Positions 24,412-36,499 of a stretch of 64,000 bases of DNA are shown here, in pieces (within the stretch, counting starts at the first letter, position 1; the number at the start of each line of letters is the position of its first letter). The DNA comes from Adenanthera pavonina (taxonomy: Eukaryota > Streptophyta > Magnoliopsida > Fabales > Fabaceae): contig JAIVEN010000022.1 of assembly GCA_026686845.1 (NCBI GenBank), forward strand, positions 22,232,001-22,296,000, in the 5' to 3' direction. The notes under the pieces were generated by a model. The model saw only the letters and a list, made by a program, of their open reading frames with translations. It searched no databases and was not told the origin of the DNA. A program made the translations under genes and the position numbers.

Positions 24412-24845
24412 TGATTGGGACTCAGATAGTATAGGATGCTCAAATCTCACATTGAGTAGTATGGGATATTCAATAGAGTATTTAAATAAGTTGGTTCTCT
24501 CACCTTAATAGCTAGCTTTTAGGGGAAGGTTCCCCATCCCACTTGGATACCCATCAATGGTATCAGAGCCTGAGTGTTGACAGTTCCCGAGAAGGCTACC
24601 TACGGAGGGTTTTGACTGACGGGTAAGGCGAGTGAAGTATCACCAAGTAAAATGTCCTAGTGTGCAGCCGTCGGGGACGTCGACTCTTAGGGGGGCCAAT
24701 TGATGGGGACTTGGATAGTATGGGAACGGCAAGTCCCACATTGAATAGCATGGGATGTTCAATGGAGCATTTAAGTAAGTTGGTTCTTCAACCTCAATAA
24801 CTAGCTTTTGGGGGAGGGTTTCCCATTCTACTTGGATACCCATTA
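24412..24845 (+). mobile_element. TRIM (terminal-repeat retrotransposon in miniature)
   Basis: Two direct terminal repeats of exactly 145 bp each (24412-24556 and 24701-24845) enclose only 144 bp. Directly after the first, at 24558-24570, is TGGTATCAGAGCC, a primer-binding site complementary to initiator tRNA-Met. Just before the second is a purine run, AGGGGGG (about 24689-24695). The 5-bp target duplication GTGGT flanks the element (24407-24411 and 24846-24850). It has no coding capacity and must have been mobilised by an autonomous LTR element. It sits in the intron before the QALRPEQ exon of the TFIIE-beta-like locus. The two terminal repeats differ at several positions, so the insertion is not recent. 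Confidence 0.9.
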
Positions 24846-25435
24846 GTGGTTAACACACTCTGTCTTGTTTGCAAACTAGACAGGCTTTAAGACCTGAACA
24901 AATAAGTGAGGCATGCTATGTTGACGTGATGGCTGATAAAGATGTTTTTGACAATCTGAGGGAAAACACAGAAGTTCACTATGATGGGGAACGATTCTCT
25001 TACAAGGTAACTTTACCCTATCCACGTACTTGGACCTTGAATCGAATTGTCTCTTGATATGCTTGATATAGAGAGGATCTCCAAAAGAATGGGATGAAAC
25101 CTGCTACCAACACTGCTAGGAGGAGGAATGCTGCACAAATTCAGGGCATATCTACTAAGTCCAAGCCAAAGAAGAAGAAGAATGAAATCACCAAGGGGAC
25201 CAAGTTGACTAATGCTCATCTTCCTGAGCTTTTTCAGAATTTATCCCGACATAATGAATTTGCAGCAAGAACTCAATGAAGTAGCATAGAGATGATCATT
25301 TAATTATGTGAAACTGATGTGTGTGTGTGGAAGGTACTCAAGTAGTTCAGATGGATATATCTGCCTGGCATTTTGGTAACATGTTTGTGATCTTGAGGAT
25401 CCTGGGCATACTCAACAGGCAAAGTGCAAATTCTG

Positions 25436-25617
25436 GTCATTCCTTCATAACCCAAGTCTAGAAGACGAATTCGTATAAGAGAGATGGCGTGCCTGGCAGA
25501 CATTTTCTGAACTTGAAAAGGATCACGACATTTTCAACTCTGGACGTGACCTTGTTGAAGTTGCAGATATGGTCATGAAGCAAAGTGAAAATGTTCACGA
25601 GGCTCCTTTTTTTTTGT
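25436..25617 (+). other. Unassigned coding-like fragment
   Basis: Read in one frame, this stretch gives protein-like, non-repetitive sequence including RWRAWQTFSELEKDHDIF and SGRDLVEVADMVMKQSENV, preceded by an in-frame stop. It looks like the end of a decayed exon. I do not recognise the family. It lies about 160 bp downstream of the TFIIE-beta-like stop codon, on the same strand. Confidence 0.35.
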
Positions 25618-27850
25618 TTAATTAATTCACGAGGCTCCTCCTATTGATCTGTTGTGAGTTGACTAACCCAAATGAGTGGTTGTGATATAATACAAACTCA
25701 GCTACACAGAAAAATCATAGATATATACTATATGAATAATAGAATCCAGATTTTTTCTTTTTGCCAGACTAATAGAATCCAGATTGAACGTTGATGTTAA
25801 TCTCAACTGACGATTCAGCTTTAGAATCTGATCTGTCTGCGTGTGTCACTGTGTTGACATTTTCTGTTATCAATTAAATCGCTATCTGAATAATAATCAT
25901 GCATGAAGTTTGCATCTTAAAATTCGGACTCACTTTTATTTAGTGATCTTAGGACTGCCACTTCCCACCATATGGATCGTAAAGAATCATTCTAAGAGAT
26001 ACTTTTAATGATCAAATAACCACTTTAATTGTTATAAATATTATCATAATATGTGAATATCATAACCTCCCAAGAAATGTTTACCGAAAATATAAATAAA
26101 TAACCTCCCAAGAAATAGTCTTCTAGAATTCTATACTTAAAATTCCATAACCTTCAAAATCAATCGTCTATTAGAAATGTTATGATTAATAAATATAAAC
26201 TTGTAGTCTATAACTATGCAGATTAATTCTCCTCTTTATGTAATAACTCCAGAATTAGTTAGAAATCTATAAATAGAAGTCATGTATTATGAACATAAAC
26301 AATCCATGGATGAGAAATATTCTCCTGCTTTTTTTTTCCTCTAAAATTCTCTCTTATTCTTATCAAATTTTTTATAATTTATTAGTTTTATGACATCAAT
26401 ATAATTTTTCATTCTAACACTGAATAACTATGATTGTTTGTTGCTTATCTAATCTATACTAATATATATGGCATTTAAGCATTTTAGTCATTGATTCTAA
26501 AATTATACATTGATACGATAATATAAAAAGAAGGGGGAGGGATTGTAGGCATGCACTTTAACAAATGCCATGCCAGTTTGTGAATATTGCAGTAAAACAT
26601 GCATTGAAAAAGAAAATACTTTCTGGTGTTTCTCCCATTTGTTGCACTATTCTCAGCACTTTTTACATCTTTATGCTCTAGAGAGGGTTGTTATCCGTTA
26701 ATTTTATTCTTTCTTTTTTAAAAAAAAAAAAAGAAAAGGAAAAGGCTAGGACAACACCGTATAAAGGGGTAAAACACTACCGATTACATACGTTGTTGCA
26801 TTCCATGTACTTCTTTCACAACATAGTCAGCACAAATGATAGAGCCAGTAAGGTCATAAATCATAATTGATGCTCATTGTCCAATTTTGTATTAACCAAT
26901 ATCTAACTTCGTTCACTGCGTTGACAAGCGGATATTGATTGACGCAAATACCTTCTGATCAAATCATGAGCTTCTAGCCAGTCTGTGAAGATAGAAACTT
27001 TTTTAAATCCCAATTCTCAACAGAGCATTTTATTCAAGTATTTTAACCATAGCGTTGTAATTACTTCTAGTATAAGAGCTGATAGTTATCAGTCAACTCT
27101 TTGACTCATAATTAGATTTTCCTCCCCGTTGGGAAATTTCGGGGTGGTTGGGCTTGCCCTTCCATTTTGCGTGTACGGGATTTTCTCTCATTTGCTTACG
27201 GACAATTCGTCAGCATGACACCCACCTCTTTTTTTTATGTGCCAATACATGTCGCTTGATATATTTGCAAGTGTTAGGAAGGTCTAAAATATGTTAAATT
27301 AAAAAAAAATCTATCATTAACTCCCCCAAACCCCAAAAAAAAATAATATCAAATTATATTAATTAAAATGAATATAAATTTTAGAATTAAAAAGGATTGA
27401 ATTTGGGGAAAAAAAGAAAGAAAGAACATGGTACCCACCCAAAAAAAGAGGAAAAGATGAGCCCTATTAACCAAAAAAATGAATAAGAAAAAAATGGGAC
27501 TCATTTAAATAAAAAATAAAATAAAATAGAAAAGAAAGAAAAAAAAGGACAGGGACGCAGCCCAAAGGAGTGAAGCCGCAGTGTATAACTAATGTGCAGT
27601 GTAACTCTATCCACGTTTTAACTATACATTGATGCCTTTGCAACAGCCTTGGATTTTTGAAGTTCCAAATTTAGTGTCCAGTATTCACAAGTGCAAAGAG
27701 AAGAAAACCGTCATTTACATGTCAATTTCATAGCAGACAGAGACGATGATAATTCATCCTCGAGATTTCTTGATTCTTGATTTCTGACAAATAGTACGGA
27801 GGGAATAAACCACACTTCGGATGGCTAAACTTTTATATGCTATGATAAAA
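25618..27850. other. Intergenic
   Basis: No gene is supported. Minus-strand translation at about 26900-27060 gives FKKVSIFTDWLEAHDLI, reminiscent of a LINE RNase H domain but short and interrupted by stops. Poly(A)-rich runs occupy 26700-26745 and 27300-27550. Confidence 0.35.
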
Positions 27851-27852
27851 GT

Positions 27853-28071
27853 AGCCCCCATTGGTTACTAAGGAAAAGGAATCATTTTCCATTACACAAC
27901 AATCAAGATATGAAATATCTATTATATCTCCGTAATTATTACTTAACAAGTATTTCTTTTTACCATTAATTTTTATCTAACAACATATTAGCCATTTCCC
28001 ATTCAACAAGTCACATTTTTTTTCATTTCATTCCTTTTTCTATTCCATTTCATTATGTATACCAAATGAGC
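27853..28071. mobile_element. Possible MITE
   Basis: The left end GCCCCCATTGGTTACTAAGG and the reverse complement of the right end (GGGCTCATTTGGTATACATA) are weakly inverted copies around an AT-rich non-coding core of about 220 bp. No clear target duplication was found. Confidence 0.3.
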
Positions 28072-28301
28072 CCTTTGCATAATTTGAATTTTCTTTACAC
28101 ATCAAAGAATATCATTGATGATAATAACAGTTCAGGTCAGGTTCATGGGTACAGAGAATCACACAATTCTTTACCAAATGGATTCAGAAAATAAAATTCA
28201 CAAAACAAGTACAAACCAAATGCCGCAGACATTAATCTCTCCCTCTTTTTCACTTCATCAGTAAGTTTCGAAAGAAACTTCCAGAAGCACATGGATTCCC
28301 T

Positions 28302-31300
28302 TCAAGCCTTAGAATGGCTTCTAGCAGCATTTCGTCTTGCACAGCATCCCACAAAGTATATAATAGACTGCCATTACACAGACCACATTGGAATGGAAAT
28401 TTATTTAAGGCATGGAAGAAAATGCACCATCCAATACTAAATTGAACGAACAAGACTTGGGTAAAATTTCTTGTTTGTTTGTTATTAGGCTTTTCCGTCA
28501 AAACATAACTTGAAATAACCTTTTTCCAAAGGCCTAATATTGTAGTGCTAAATTGTAGAAAATCTTTATGTATATTTTTATTCAACAAATATGATAGTGA
28601 ACACTTAAAAATTGCATCAAGTTTTCTCCTGCAAAATTAATCCAAAGGCCTCCCTCTAGGGCCGTAAAGAAAGTATACACAGTATTTTTGAGATCCTCCG
28701 TGATAGCACGAGTAAACTATAGTAAAACTACGTATTGGATTCACTTCTCTCTCCACATACTATATATTTTCTCTCTATCTCTTCTAAACACACACACACA
28801 CACACAGCATGCATTTACTTGCCAAAAACAAAGGATCCAGATCCACTTCAGAAGTCAGTATGATGTAAACTACCTTCACAAGAAAATAATTCGATGAATC
28901 TCACAAAAGGGGCAGGAATGTCTTACCAATACTACAAATAAAACAACATTGAATATTGCAACAATTCTCCACTCGGTTTTCATGTACTGTGCAACGCCAG
29001 CCCTGGAAACAAAATTCAGGAAAACACGATCAGCAAGATAATTTATACATCTAAAGACTTCTAAAACATTGAACATGGAATAGGGCTTCCAGGCATGCTT
29101 ACTTGCAAGAATCGCAATCATAGCATTTGATGGCCCGAGAGTTTTTGTACCGTTTGCAGTCATTGTGAGTGCTAACAGGGTGAAATGTCAAGTCATAATA
29201 TGATGCATTTACAGCAGGATATCCACATCTGAGTTACATAGAAGAACATCGGTAATGTGCACTGATTTCTTGGCAAAAAAGATCAACTCTAGTCAAAACT
29301 AAACTGAAATTACACTAAAGTGGTAGTTCTGAACAAGGAAATTCTCAAGAGAGGAGGGTGAATGAAACCTACTGGGAAGGTGGTCTGCAACAGCCAGCCT
29401 CAATTGGGGTCAATTTAGCTAATTTGTATTGTTTAAGAGTCTGCAAAATATGAAGATTGTAAAGAGAATAAATGAGAATTGTTTATGCAGATCATAACAG
29501 AGAATTAAATTCTGACAAGATCGAAGCATGGGACCTTGTATTTTTTGGATAGCTTATTGCAGTCTTCAGATTTGACAAGGCAACTCCTGAGGCGAGCCCA
29601 GTTGCGAGAATTGTTTAGCTGAAACAAAAGTAACAGATCAAGCAAATGTATGTTTGATTGTTACCATTAGTTCTCTCAGTTGCTGAAACTTACTTGTTTG
29701 AGAAACCATGAGCTGTAATCTTCCAGTTCATACTCCTTGTACCTACCAAGACAAGACATTCATTTCTGTCATAGCCAAGCAGTTATGTAGTGATAACTCG
29801 AAAATCTGGCCACAAAATAATTACCTCAAGCCAGCCACATTGTGACCTGATCCATTATTAGTCACAATAAACCTGACACAAGAGCAAGATTCTGAGATTG
29901 AAACAAGCATCCAAATTCCAAACAGGTCAAGTTGTCAAATAATCAAGTGATTCCAGACAATGGCATATGAAAATATTGAAACACAGATCCACCACTTATT
30001 GTATTTTTTTTTCTAAATTTTAACAACTCCAGCATCAGATTCATATTGCTTTAAACTCTAAGAACTTAATAACATGATTGAGATTATTAGATTTCTGTGT
30101 ACATGAATGTTTTAAATCATGATAGTTTTTGTGCCTACTCCTTCAAAACTCAATTGTAAGACTAAACATATTATTTATTGTGTTAGCTCTCCATATTATG
30201 ACTTGTTTCCAACTCTTTCAAGTCAGTAACTTCAAATGGTACCAAAGTGATGCTTCATAAATTGGAAAAAAAAAATGTAGCTGAGCGTTAATGAGAATAT
30301 AAATAGAAAGAAATCACATTTTTTGCGCAACTAATAAGACAAAGCACCTATATCAAGCCCTCAATGCCTTAAACAATAAACCAGCTAAGGCATCAAAGAA
30401 ATGTCAAAAAACCATATGAATATCCAGTTGTCGCCCCTATGTAAATGAAGAAGTCACTTGTAAAGTCATGGCAGAGACAACTTGTAAGAATCAAAAGAAA
30501 ACATATTAGTCAGCAAGAATGCAGTCAACGAATTTGCATACTTACGCCAGTACAGTGAAGACCAGAATGGCTATTAAGATGAAGCATAGCGCGATCAGAT
30601 ACTGCAAGTGAAATGTCAAGGAAGATACCAGAATCCAAAATCTAAAATTGAGTTCTATAAGGTATTGGTAAATAGCAAACGATGTATGCTCTCCAGATCA
30701 AATGATTATATCTAATGCATCCGAAAAGAAAAGAGAGAGAGAGGGAGAGAGAGAGAGAGAATATGGGTGTGAAAATGGGACGTGAGCCCCAGTCACATTT
30801 CTGTATGCCGCTCTCTTCTGAATGCAGAATTGCATGACTGTAGAAGATTCAATTAGGAATGTATGTAACCATCATATAAGTTGTCATCTGATAAGGATAC
30901 AACCCACAACAGTACAGAGCTGTTTTTTAGGGCACCCAAGAAACCGATTACGGATCTATAAAATTTAAAAACTTGGATTAGAACAGAATCCACAAACAGA
31001 AATATCCCAACAAAAGAAGACACCAATGTCAATAAAAAATGTGAGGCTAACATTACGAAGATGAATGCTCCAAGGCCTATCACTGGCAGAGCGAGAGACT
31101 TCCTACAGTTATCAGGATGAGTGCTCATCCATATTCCAAATATTATTACTGCAACAGCCAGAAGCTGCACAAAGAGCATATATGAAGCATCAAAACCAAG
31201 CAAGAAAGGAAGGAAGAACAAGAATTACTTGTGTCCTGATTCATGGATATTACAATTCTATCTGCTGTAAACCTCATGAAGTAGTGTTTGATATCATCAT

Positions 31301-31792
31301 TTTCATCAACATTTCTCTTCTAACGTATGATCAGCCAAATAAACTAGCTAGAGAAAGAAAATAAAAATCAGAAGTAATGAAAGCATCTAAAAACCGTAGC
31401 TTTCAACTTACTCAGCTGTAAACGAAAGCAAATATGCAAGAACAAAGATATAGAATCCCCCTCCACTTCCCCAGAAAATCATCTTGCAATAAGGCTGATG
31501 GCTGAATATGCAGCATCGAAATATGGAGGAAGCAAGAAAATCGAAAGTAGAGAAAATGGCACAAACCCAAACGAACATTCCAGCAGAGGAAGCAAAACCC
31601 GTTTAGAAACGAGTTGAAAGCATACAAGAAATGGGTTACACATAAAACTGGGCATGGTTTCAAAATCGACATTAAAACATAAAAATAAACCAAAAATCAA
31701 ACGCGAAGACACAATGCAGAAAGGAAACAGCATCATACCATGGTGAGAAAGTTGATCCATTTGATTACAAAGTTACTGGTTCCTGCTCCCAT
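28302..31792 (-). CDS. TET10: Tetraspanin, TETRASPANIN-10-like
   Basis: Eleven exons: 31792-31739, 31164-31052, 30955-30901, 30601-30546, 29872-29825, 29742-29694, 29618-29535, 29440-29373, 29228-29103, 29002-28927 and 28367-28302. They join in frame to about 264 residues. Four hydrophobic segments are seen: around residues 7-28 (FLTMLLAVAVIIFGIW), 45-63 (VIGLGAFIFVISVIGF), 75-97 (LIALCFILIAILVFTVLA) and 230-250 (VAIFNVVLFVVL). Between the third and fourth is the large extracellular loop with the plant tetraspanin signature GCCRPP and paired cysteines (CGYP, KCYDCDSCK). The short tail ends GCCARRN. Such proteins organise plasma-membrane microdomains. Start MGAGTSNF was chosen by family; the frame stays open upstream. 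The intron after exon 3 looks U12-dependent. Intron 2 uses the weak donor GTTAGC, required to keep the frame. The last exon is read in a different frame from the longest open frame there. Confidence 0.9.
28788..28806. repeat. (CA)n microsatellite
   Basis: Short CA dinucleotide run in the last intron of the tetraspanin gene. Confidence 0.9.
30602..30900 (-). other. Probable U12-type (minor spliceosome) intron
   Basis: The donor at 30900-30891 reads GTATCCTTAT, matching the U12 donor consensus RTATCCTT. The branch-site word TTCCTTGAC lies at 30623-30615, with its branch A at 30616, 14 nt from the AG acceptor (30603-30602). The intron is 299 nt and falls between codons for Val and Tyr (phase 0) of the tetraspanin gene. 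Confidence 0.8.
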
Positions 31793-31996
31793 TTTCCCTT
31801 TCCTCTTCTGAGGGACGCAAAGAGGGAAAAGGTTGCGTTGCGATGTCAGAAATTCGGATTTCGAATGTTTATCGGAAGACTTTCCTTTCCGTTTCTTTGT
31901 CGTTGAAAAAAGAAAAGAAATTGAAGAAAAAGGAACAGTTTCTTGAGTTGCGAGTGCTTGAAGTAGCACTTGCACTAGAAGGAAACGAGACCGCAA

Positions 31997-33138
31997 GAGG
32001 TATTGTCAGGTGAGATAATGATAGGGAGGAGTGGCATTTTCGTCAACCAAATTTCCTACGCACTGGATTTTGTGTTCCCCACGCTCTGTAATCTAACACG
32101 TTACTGAACCCAAAATATACACAACATAAAACTTTTAATTACAAAAACTCTGTTTTTAATCTAAAATAAATACCCCTAAATAAGAATAATAATTGAACTC
32201 ATTTCATAAATTTCATAGAATCTACATGTTAACATCTAGTTTTTTTATATATTCTTTTTATAATTAAACCTCTTAATATTCAAAAAATATATTAAATAAA
32301 TATCAAGTATCAACTAATCCATATTAAGTCAGATAAAATTATAAGGATGACATTTTTATTCTTAATTTTTAATATGTATATATATAACATTATTCATTTT
32401 TACAATAATCATATTACTATAAAATTTAAGAAGGAAAATGTAGGAGAGAAATTAACAAGTTGCTGAAATCCGAAGTTTAGTCTAACTTACGGTCAAAAAG
32501 CGCAGTGTGGAGGCAGTTGACGCAAGTCGGGGCGACTTTCCTTTGTACGCTAGCGGTCTACCAAAAATATATTTTGGTTTCTTTTCCTTTTTATTTACCC
32601 AATTTTTAGTTTCAAAATATTTAAGATTTGAAATTAAAATTATATAATACACATCAGCAAAGCTAATTATTTTTCATATAATTATCTAATATTTAGTAAT
32701 AGAGGTTGAATTTAAGTATTATTAAATTCAAATGAGATACATGTCCTAATAAGATTTAAATCTAAAACTTAACATAATATTTTTCAAATCTCTTACTATT
32801 TAACCCAATCATTACTGATAATCTTTTAGATATATATTCATCAATTCATGAGATAATACGGAATAAAATTACAAAAAAAATTAATATTTTATCCAAAAAC
32901 CCAAATTTTAACATTGATTTTAAAATTGGACCAGTTATTAAAAACTTTAATACATTAGCCAGATGCTTGACGAGCTGTAACTAAATTAATATATTGTTAA
33001 TTTTATATATCAAATTATTATATAAGAAAATAAAACAGCTCCTAATCTGTGATAAATTAATATTTAGATTTAAAGAATGTAACAGCTATTTATAATAAAA
33101 AATTAAATTCCAAGTAAGCAACTAATAATCAATAATCA
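31997..33138. other. Intergenic, includes the tetraspanin promoter side
   Basis: The first few hundred bases upstream of 31996 should hold the promoter and leader of the minus-strand tetraspanin gene. The rest is AT-rich DNA in which I see nothing else. Confidence 0.4.
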
Positions 33139-34062
33139 TAATTATAATATTTATTAAGTAAATTCATAATTTTTAATAACTATGTATAAGAATAATACTA
33201 ATGAAACATTAGAATATAAAAAGAAAAAAGTTTTATCAACCAATAATATCATTAAACTTCACAAAATTTCATTGAATTGTTTTTCCCCCTCAATCCATAC
33301 GCAGTTGTTTTTAATTGCCACAAATAACTTTACGGTGCATCTTATGTGTTATTTCGGATTCAGCTTTTCCGTAAATCAATCTTTATAAATCTTTTCAGAT
33401 CTAATGAAAATTTTATATTTAGATTTAAATTTAAAAAAAAAAATCACAGACGCCATATGTGGGCCTCATCTTGCTGGCCCCCAAAATTTTCTAACTGCTC
33501 TTCCTGCTCTAAACCTTATTCACTTTTTCTGTGGTGCTTCTGCCCCGTCCTACTCTGGAATAGATTCTATGCTGTTCTTTTTAAAGAGATACTCTCGTCT
33601 CGAAATTTAGATTGTCCATAAAAAATTAAAATTTTACTTTACTTTGTTATTGAAGTTTTAATGTTTATATATATTTTAAAAAAATATAATATAAAATAAA
33701 AAATAATTGTTGACTCACAATATTTTTAATTTAGAGATATATATATATATATATATGTGGGTTCACAATTTTTTTAAATTTCCTTTTCAGTTTTATTTTG
33801 TTTCTTTTTCTTGTTATCATGTGACTCAAAATGCATATTAAAAAGTTAGTAATCAAGTTTACAATACAAAATTACTTTATGTAGAATAATTTTGTTATTA
33901 CCATACAAAGAGAAGAGGCATGATGTTGTGCCTTTTGGATGATTTCCTAGGTGAACCACTTCACCCACTCTACTTATTCTTTTTTCATAACTAGCAATAC
34001 CCATACAATACAATAACATGCAGAGTTAAACTTTCTTTTGAAAAAATGTAAATAAAAATAAG
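33139..34062 (+). repeat. Left copy of a ~0.9-kb direct repeat flanking the pararetrovirus relic
   Basis: Starts TAATTATAATATTTATTAAG and ends near AAATGTAAATAAAAAT. It matches in order, and in the same orientation, three segments at 41271-41473, 43164-43735 and 48680-48856. It contains no insertion, so it preserves the empty sites of the solo LTR and LINE that split the right copy. Short frames here (33182-33621) are not gene-like. Confidence 0.85.
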
Positions 34063-34957
34063 ATAAAGAATTAAAAATAAGCAGAAGAAACAAAAGATAA
34101 ATGTAATATAAAATTTTATTTCAAATGAAACTTACAAAGTTGAAGATGATAGAGAAATATGAGAATTCCGGAAGAATTCAATGGCAAAGGTATAGGAGAG
34201 AGAAGAAGTGGAATGAAATGAGTGTAGTGAAGTGTGTCTAGCCTAATATTGGAATGAGCCTTTCATACAAATCTCGTTTCATGTATTTCATTACATTTCA
34301 TGTTTATTTCTGTACCTAGATTCCTATCTACATTTCTTTTAGCTAGATTCTTTATGTTTTCAGCTTTGTCATGCTTTAAGGACAATTATGACCAAATTCT
34401 TTTTGCTTTTCTTCTATTTAGATTCTCTCTGTTTCGGACATCTCCTCTCCTCCACGTGATAAAATAATATCTCTCTTCTGTCTAGATTCTGCTTGAATGA
34501 GCCTTTTAGAGAAAGATCATTTCCAACATTTCATTACATTTTATGTTTATTTCTATTACATTTCTTTGTCTTTTTTCGTCTTAAACAACTTTTATTTTCT
34601 TTTGATAATTTTTCTTTTCAGACAATTTTTCTCATCTCTCTCCACCTCTTGTGAATGAGGCATGCATTGAGGAGGTCAGGTCACCAACTAGGACTCATTG
34701 TAACCTGCACCAAAAGAATCTTCGTCTCCAAGTACCCGCGTAGAAGAAGATGTTTTTGATGAGGCTACTTGAGATGCTATGTTTTAGATTTCGTTGATCC
34801 ATTCCTCTTTTGTCCTTCCTGCTCCTAATTGTGTCTTTAATTTGCTTTTTCCCAGTAAAAAAGGAGTAGTGGTTTTGACTCAAATTTTCTCTATATTGGA
34901 TTTTGTCCATTTATTTACATGCTCTTTATCAGCAAAGCACTAGTTGTATTTTTTCCA

Positions 34958-35526
34958 CTATTTTACTCTAAATGTTCTTACCAAGTATTGCAAAGTGGAA
35001 CTAAATGATCTTTCTATAAGCAGTGAGAAGCACCAACTTATAATCCATGGTATTTTAAAATGATAAAAGAAATAGAACAATTTTCCCTTTTCAAGATAAT
35101 CTGATATGGCTTTAAATGTTTGATATCCCTTTTCAACTATTGGTGGTAATTTTTTCCATACGGGGCCAAAGATCTGGAACCATTTCATAAACCATCTTGA
35201 GAATTGGTTAGGCTAGTTCTTACTTATCCATACAAACCATTAGTGGTTGTAATTTTTATAATAATACACATTATACCAAACTTCCTTATAATCTAGATAA
35301 TTATAAGTAAGCATGTCATAATCAACTGAGAAATGTTTTACTACAGGTGGTGATTGTCCCTACTCTTGTAGGTTATGACTTTATTAACTCTGATCTGACT
35401 GTATTTTGTTCTAATTCCTCCATCAATGTGAGTTATGATAGCCAACTTTGAATCTGCCAAAATTAATTTATAATACCTCATATCTTTTTTTAAATTTGTG
35501 GGTAGAAAATTCCACATTTCCTCCAT
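34958..35526 (-). pseudogene. Post-RNase H region of caulimovirid relic 1
   Basis: Two broken frames (35526-35341 and 35188-34958) contain MWNFLPTNLKKD, YYKLILADS and FGPVWKKLPPIVEKGY. A region with the same features follows the RNase H in the second relic (55653-55471), so it belongs to the viral polyprotein or a downstream frame rather than to host DNA. Function is not known to me. Confidence 0.5.
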
Positions 35527-35727
35527 TTCATGGGAAGGAAATAAAGTCTTGATGGTATATGTAATATTATTTTTGTATTATTCTACTTCCAACAGATATA
35601 TTGTCAAAATATAATCCTTAGGTACATATTGAGGTTCTTCATCTTTTGTAGACTGCTAGGTTAATTTCTGTTAGTATGTTGGGGTTTGGCTGGCTATGGG
35701 TTTTGAGCTAGTAGCATAATTTTGTGG

Positions 35728-36010
35728 CTATACTGGTCCAGAAGTGACCTTTGTTGGAGTAGATGGGGAAGTCACCCATTTGCTTTTATCTTTGAGATTA
35801 TTACCTGGTACAAAACTCATGAAAACTGAATTTTTTTTCCTATATAATTCTCTTATTAAAAAATCCTGTAAAGAATTATTTTTTCCTTTTATGAATTCTA
35901 TTTTGAAATCAAAACAAGACAAAATAACTTTCCATCTAGTAAAAATATATTTAGAAACAATATTTTTAACATCCTTTTGTAAAACATCTTTAATTACCTT
36001 GCAATCAATT
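35728..36010 (-). pseudogene. RNase H fragment of caulimovirid relic 1
   Basis: The C-terminal half of the domain is recognisable from FDFKIEFIKGKNNSLQDFL, which matches the end of caulimovirid RNase H. It is interrupted by stops on its upstream side. Confidence 0.7.
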
Positions 36011-36499
36011 CGTAATAGGAATTCTTAATTTATTAAATCATCTTAAAATTTTGAAACACATAATACTATTGATGAAACTTCTTTTCTTATATTGAAGTAC
36101 TTTTATTGGGTTTCCATCCATGTCTCTATGTAATATCTCACTATTTGTTCTTTTCCTCCTAAGGTTTACTTTAGTATTCCTCCATATCCTATTTCGGAAG
36201 CATCAATTTCTACTACTTTTTGCTATTCCTAGATAGGGTGGACTCTTAACTTGTCTCTTTATTTCTTTTATTATTTGAATCATTTTATTGCTCCATTCGG
36301 GTGAATTTTTCTAAGCCTAGAAAAACAAAGGTGCTATTCCAACCCATAAATTGGGTAGGAAGTCTGAGACATAATTAAGGCATTCTAAAAATCTTTGTAA
36401 CTGAATTTTATCTTTTATTTCATCTAAGAATTTATCAACAAACTCTATAACTCTACTAGTAAGAGTAACTGACTCCTGATATATTTCTAATCCTAAAAT

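Larger units (their letters stand above)
23034..25279 (+). pseudogene. TFIIE-beta-like gene, internally deleted and frameshifted
   Basis: The first exon starts at 23034 (MALQEKLDRFKKQQ) and contains the family-typical VKFSNDTERLQHINSIRKAP. A second coding block (24880-25009) encodes QALRPEQISEACYVDV through HYDGERFSYK, the first winged-helix region. A third block (about 25057-25279) matches the C-terminus, including KLTNAHLPELFQNL and a Lys-rich stretch. TFIIE-beta normally has about 270-290 residues and recruits and stabilises TFIIH at the RNA polymerase II preinitiation complex. Here the whole middle, including the second winged helix, is absent between the second and third blocks. A frameshift separates the DMLDIE remnant from NGMKPATNT, and the exon ending KAPVGAQMK runs into intron sequence. 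Its 3' end and intron are duplicated downstream (23743-24290), and a TRIM element sits in the last long intron. It is probably a decayed duplicate; a working copy should exist elsewhere. Confidence 0.82.

Noticed and set aside
24640..24843. 67-residue minus-strand frame
   Set aside because: It lies inside the TRIM terminal repeat and interior, which are non-coding.
26880..27170. Possible LINE RNase H on the minus strand
   Set aside because: Only one short stretch is suggestive, with stops around it and no other LINE sequence nearby.
28250..28588. 112-residue minus-strand frame at the tetraspanin 3' end
   Set aside because: The real last exon (28367-28302) is read in another frame, which gives the family-typical GCCARRN tail.
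31412..31996. Hydrophobic minus-strand frames next to tetraspanin exon 1
   Set aside because: They lie in intron 1 or the leader. The family-consistent start is MGAGTSNF at 31792, and exon 2 joins in frame.
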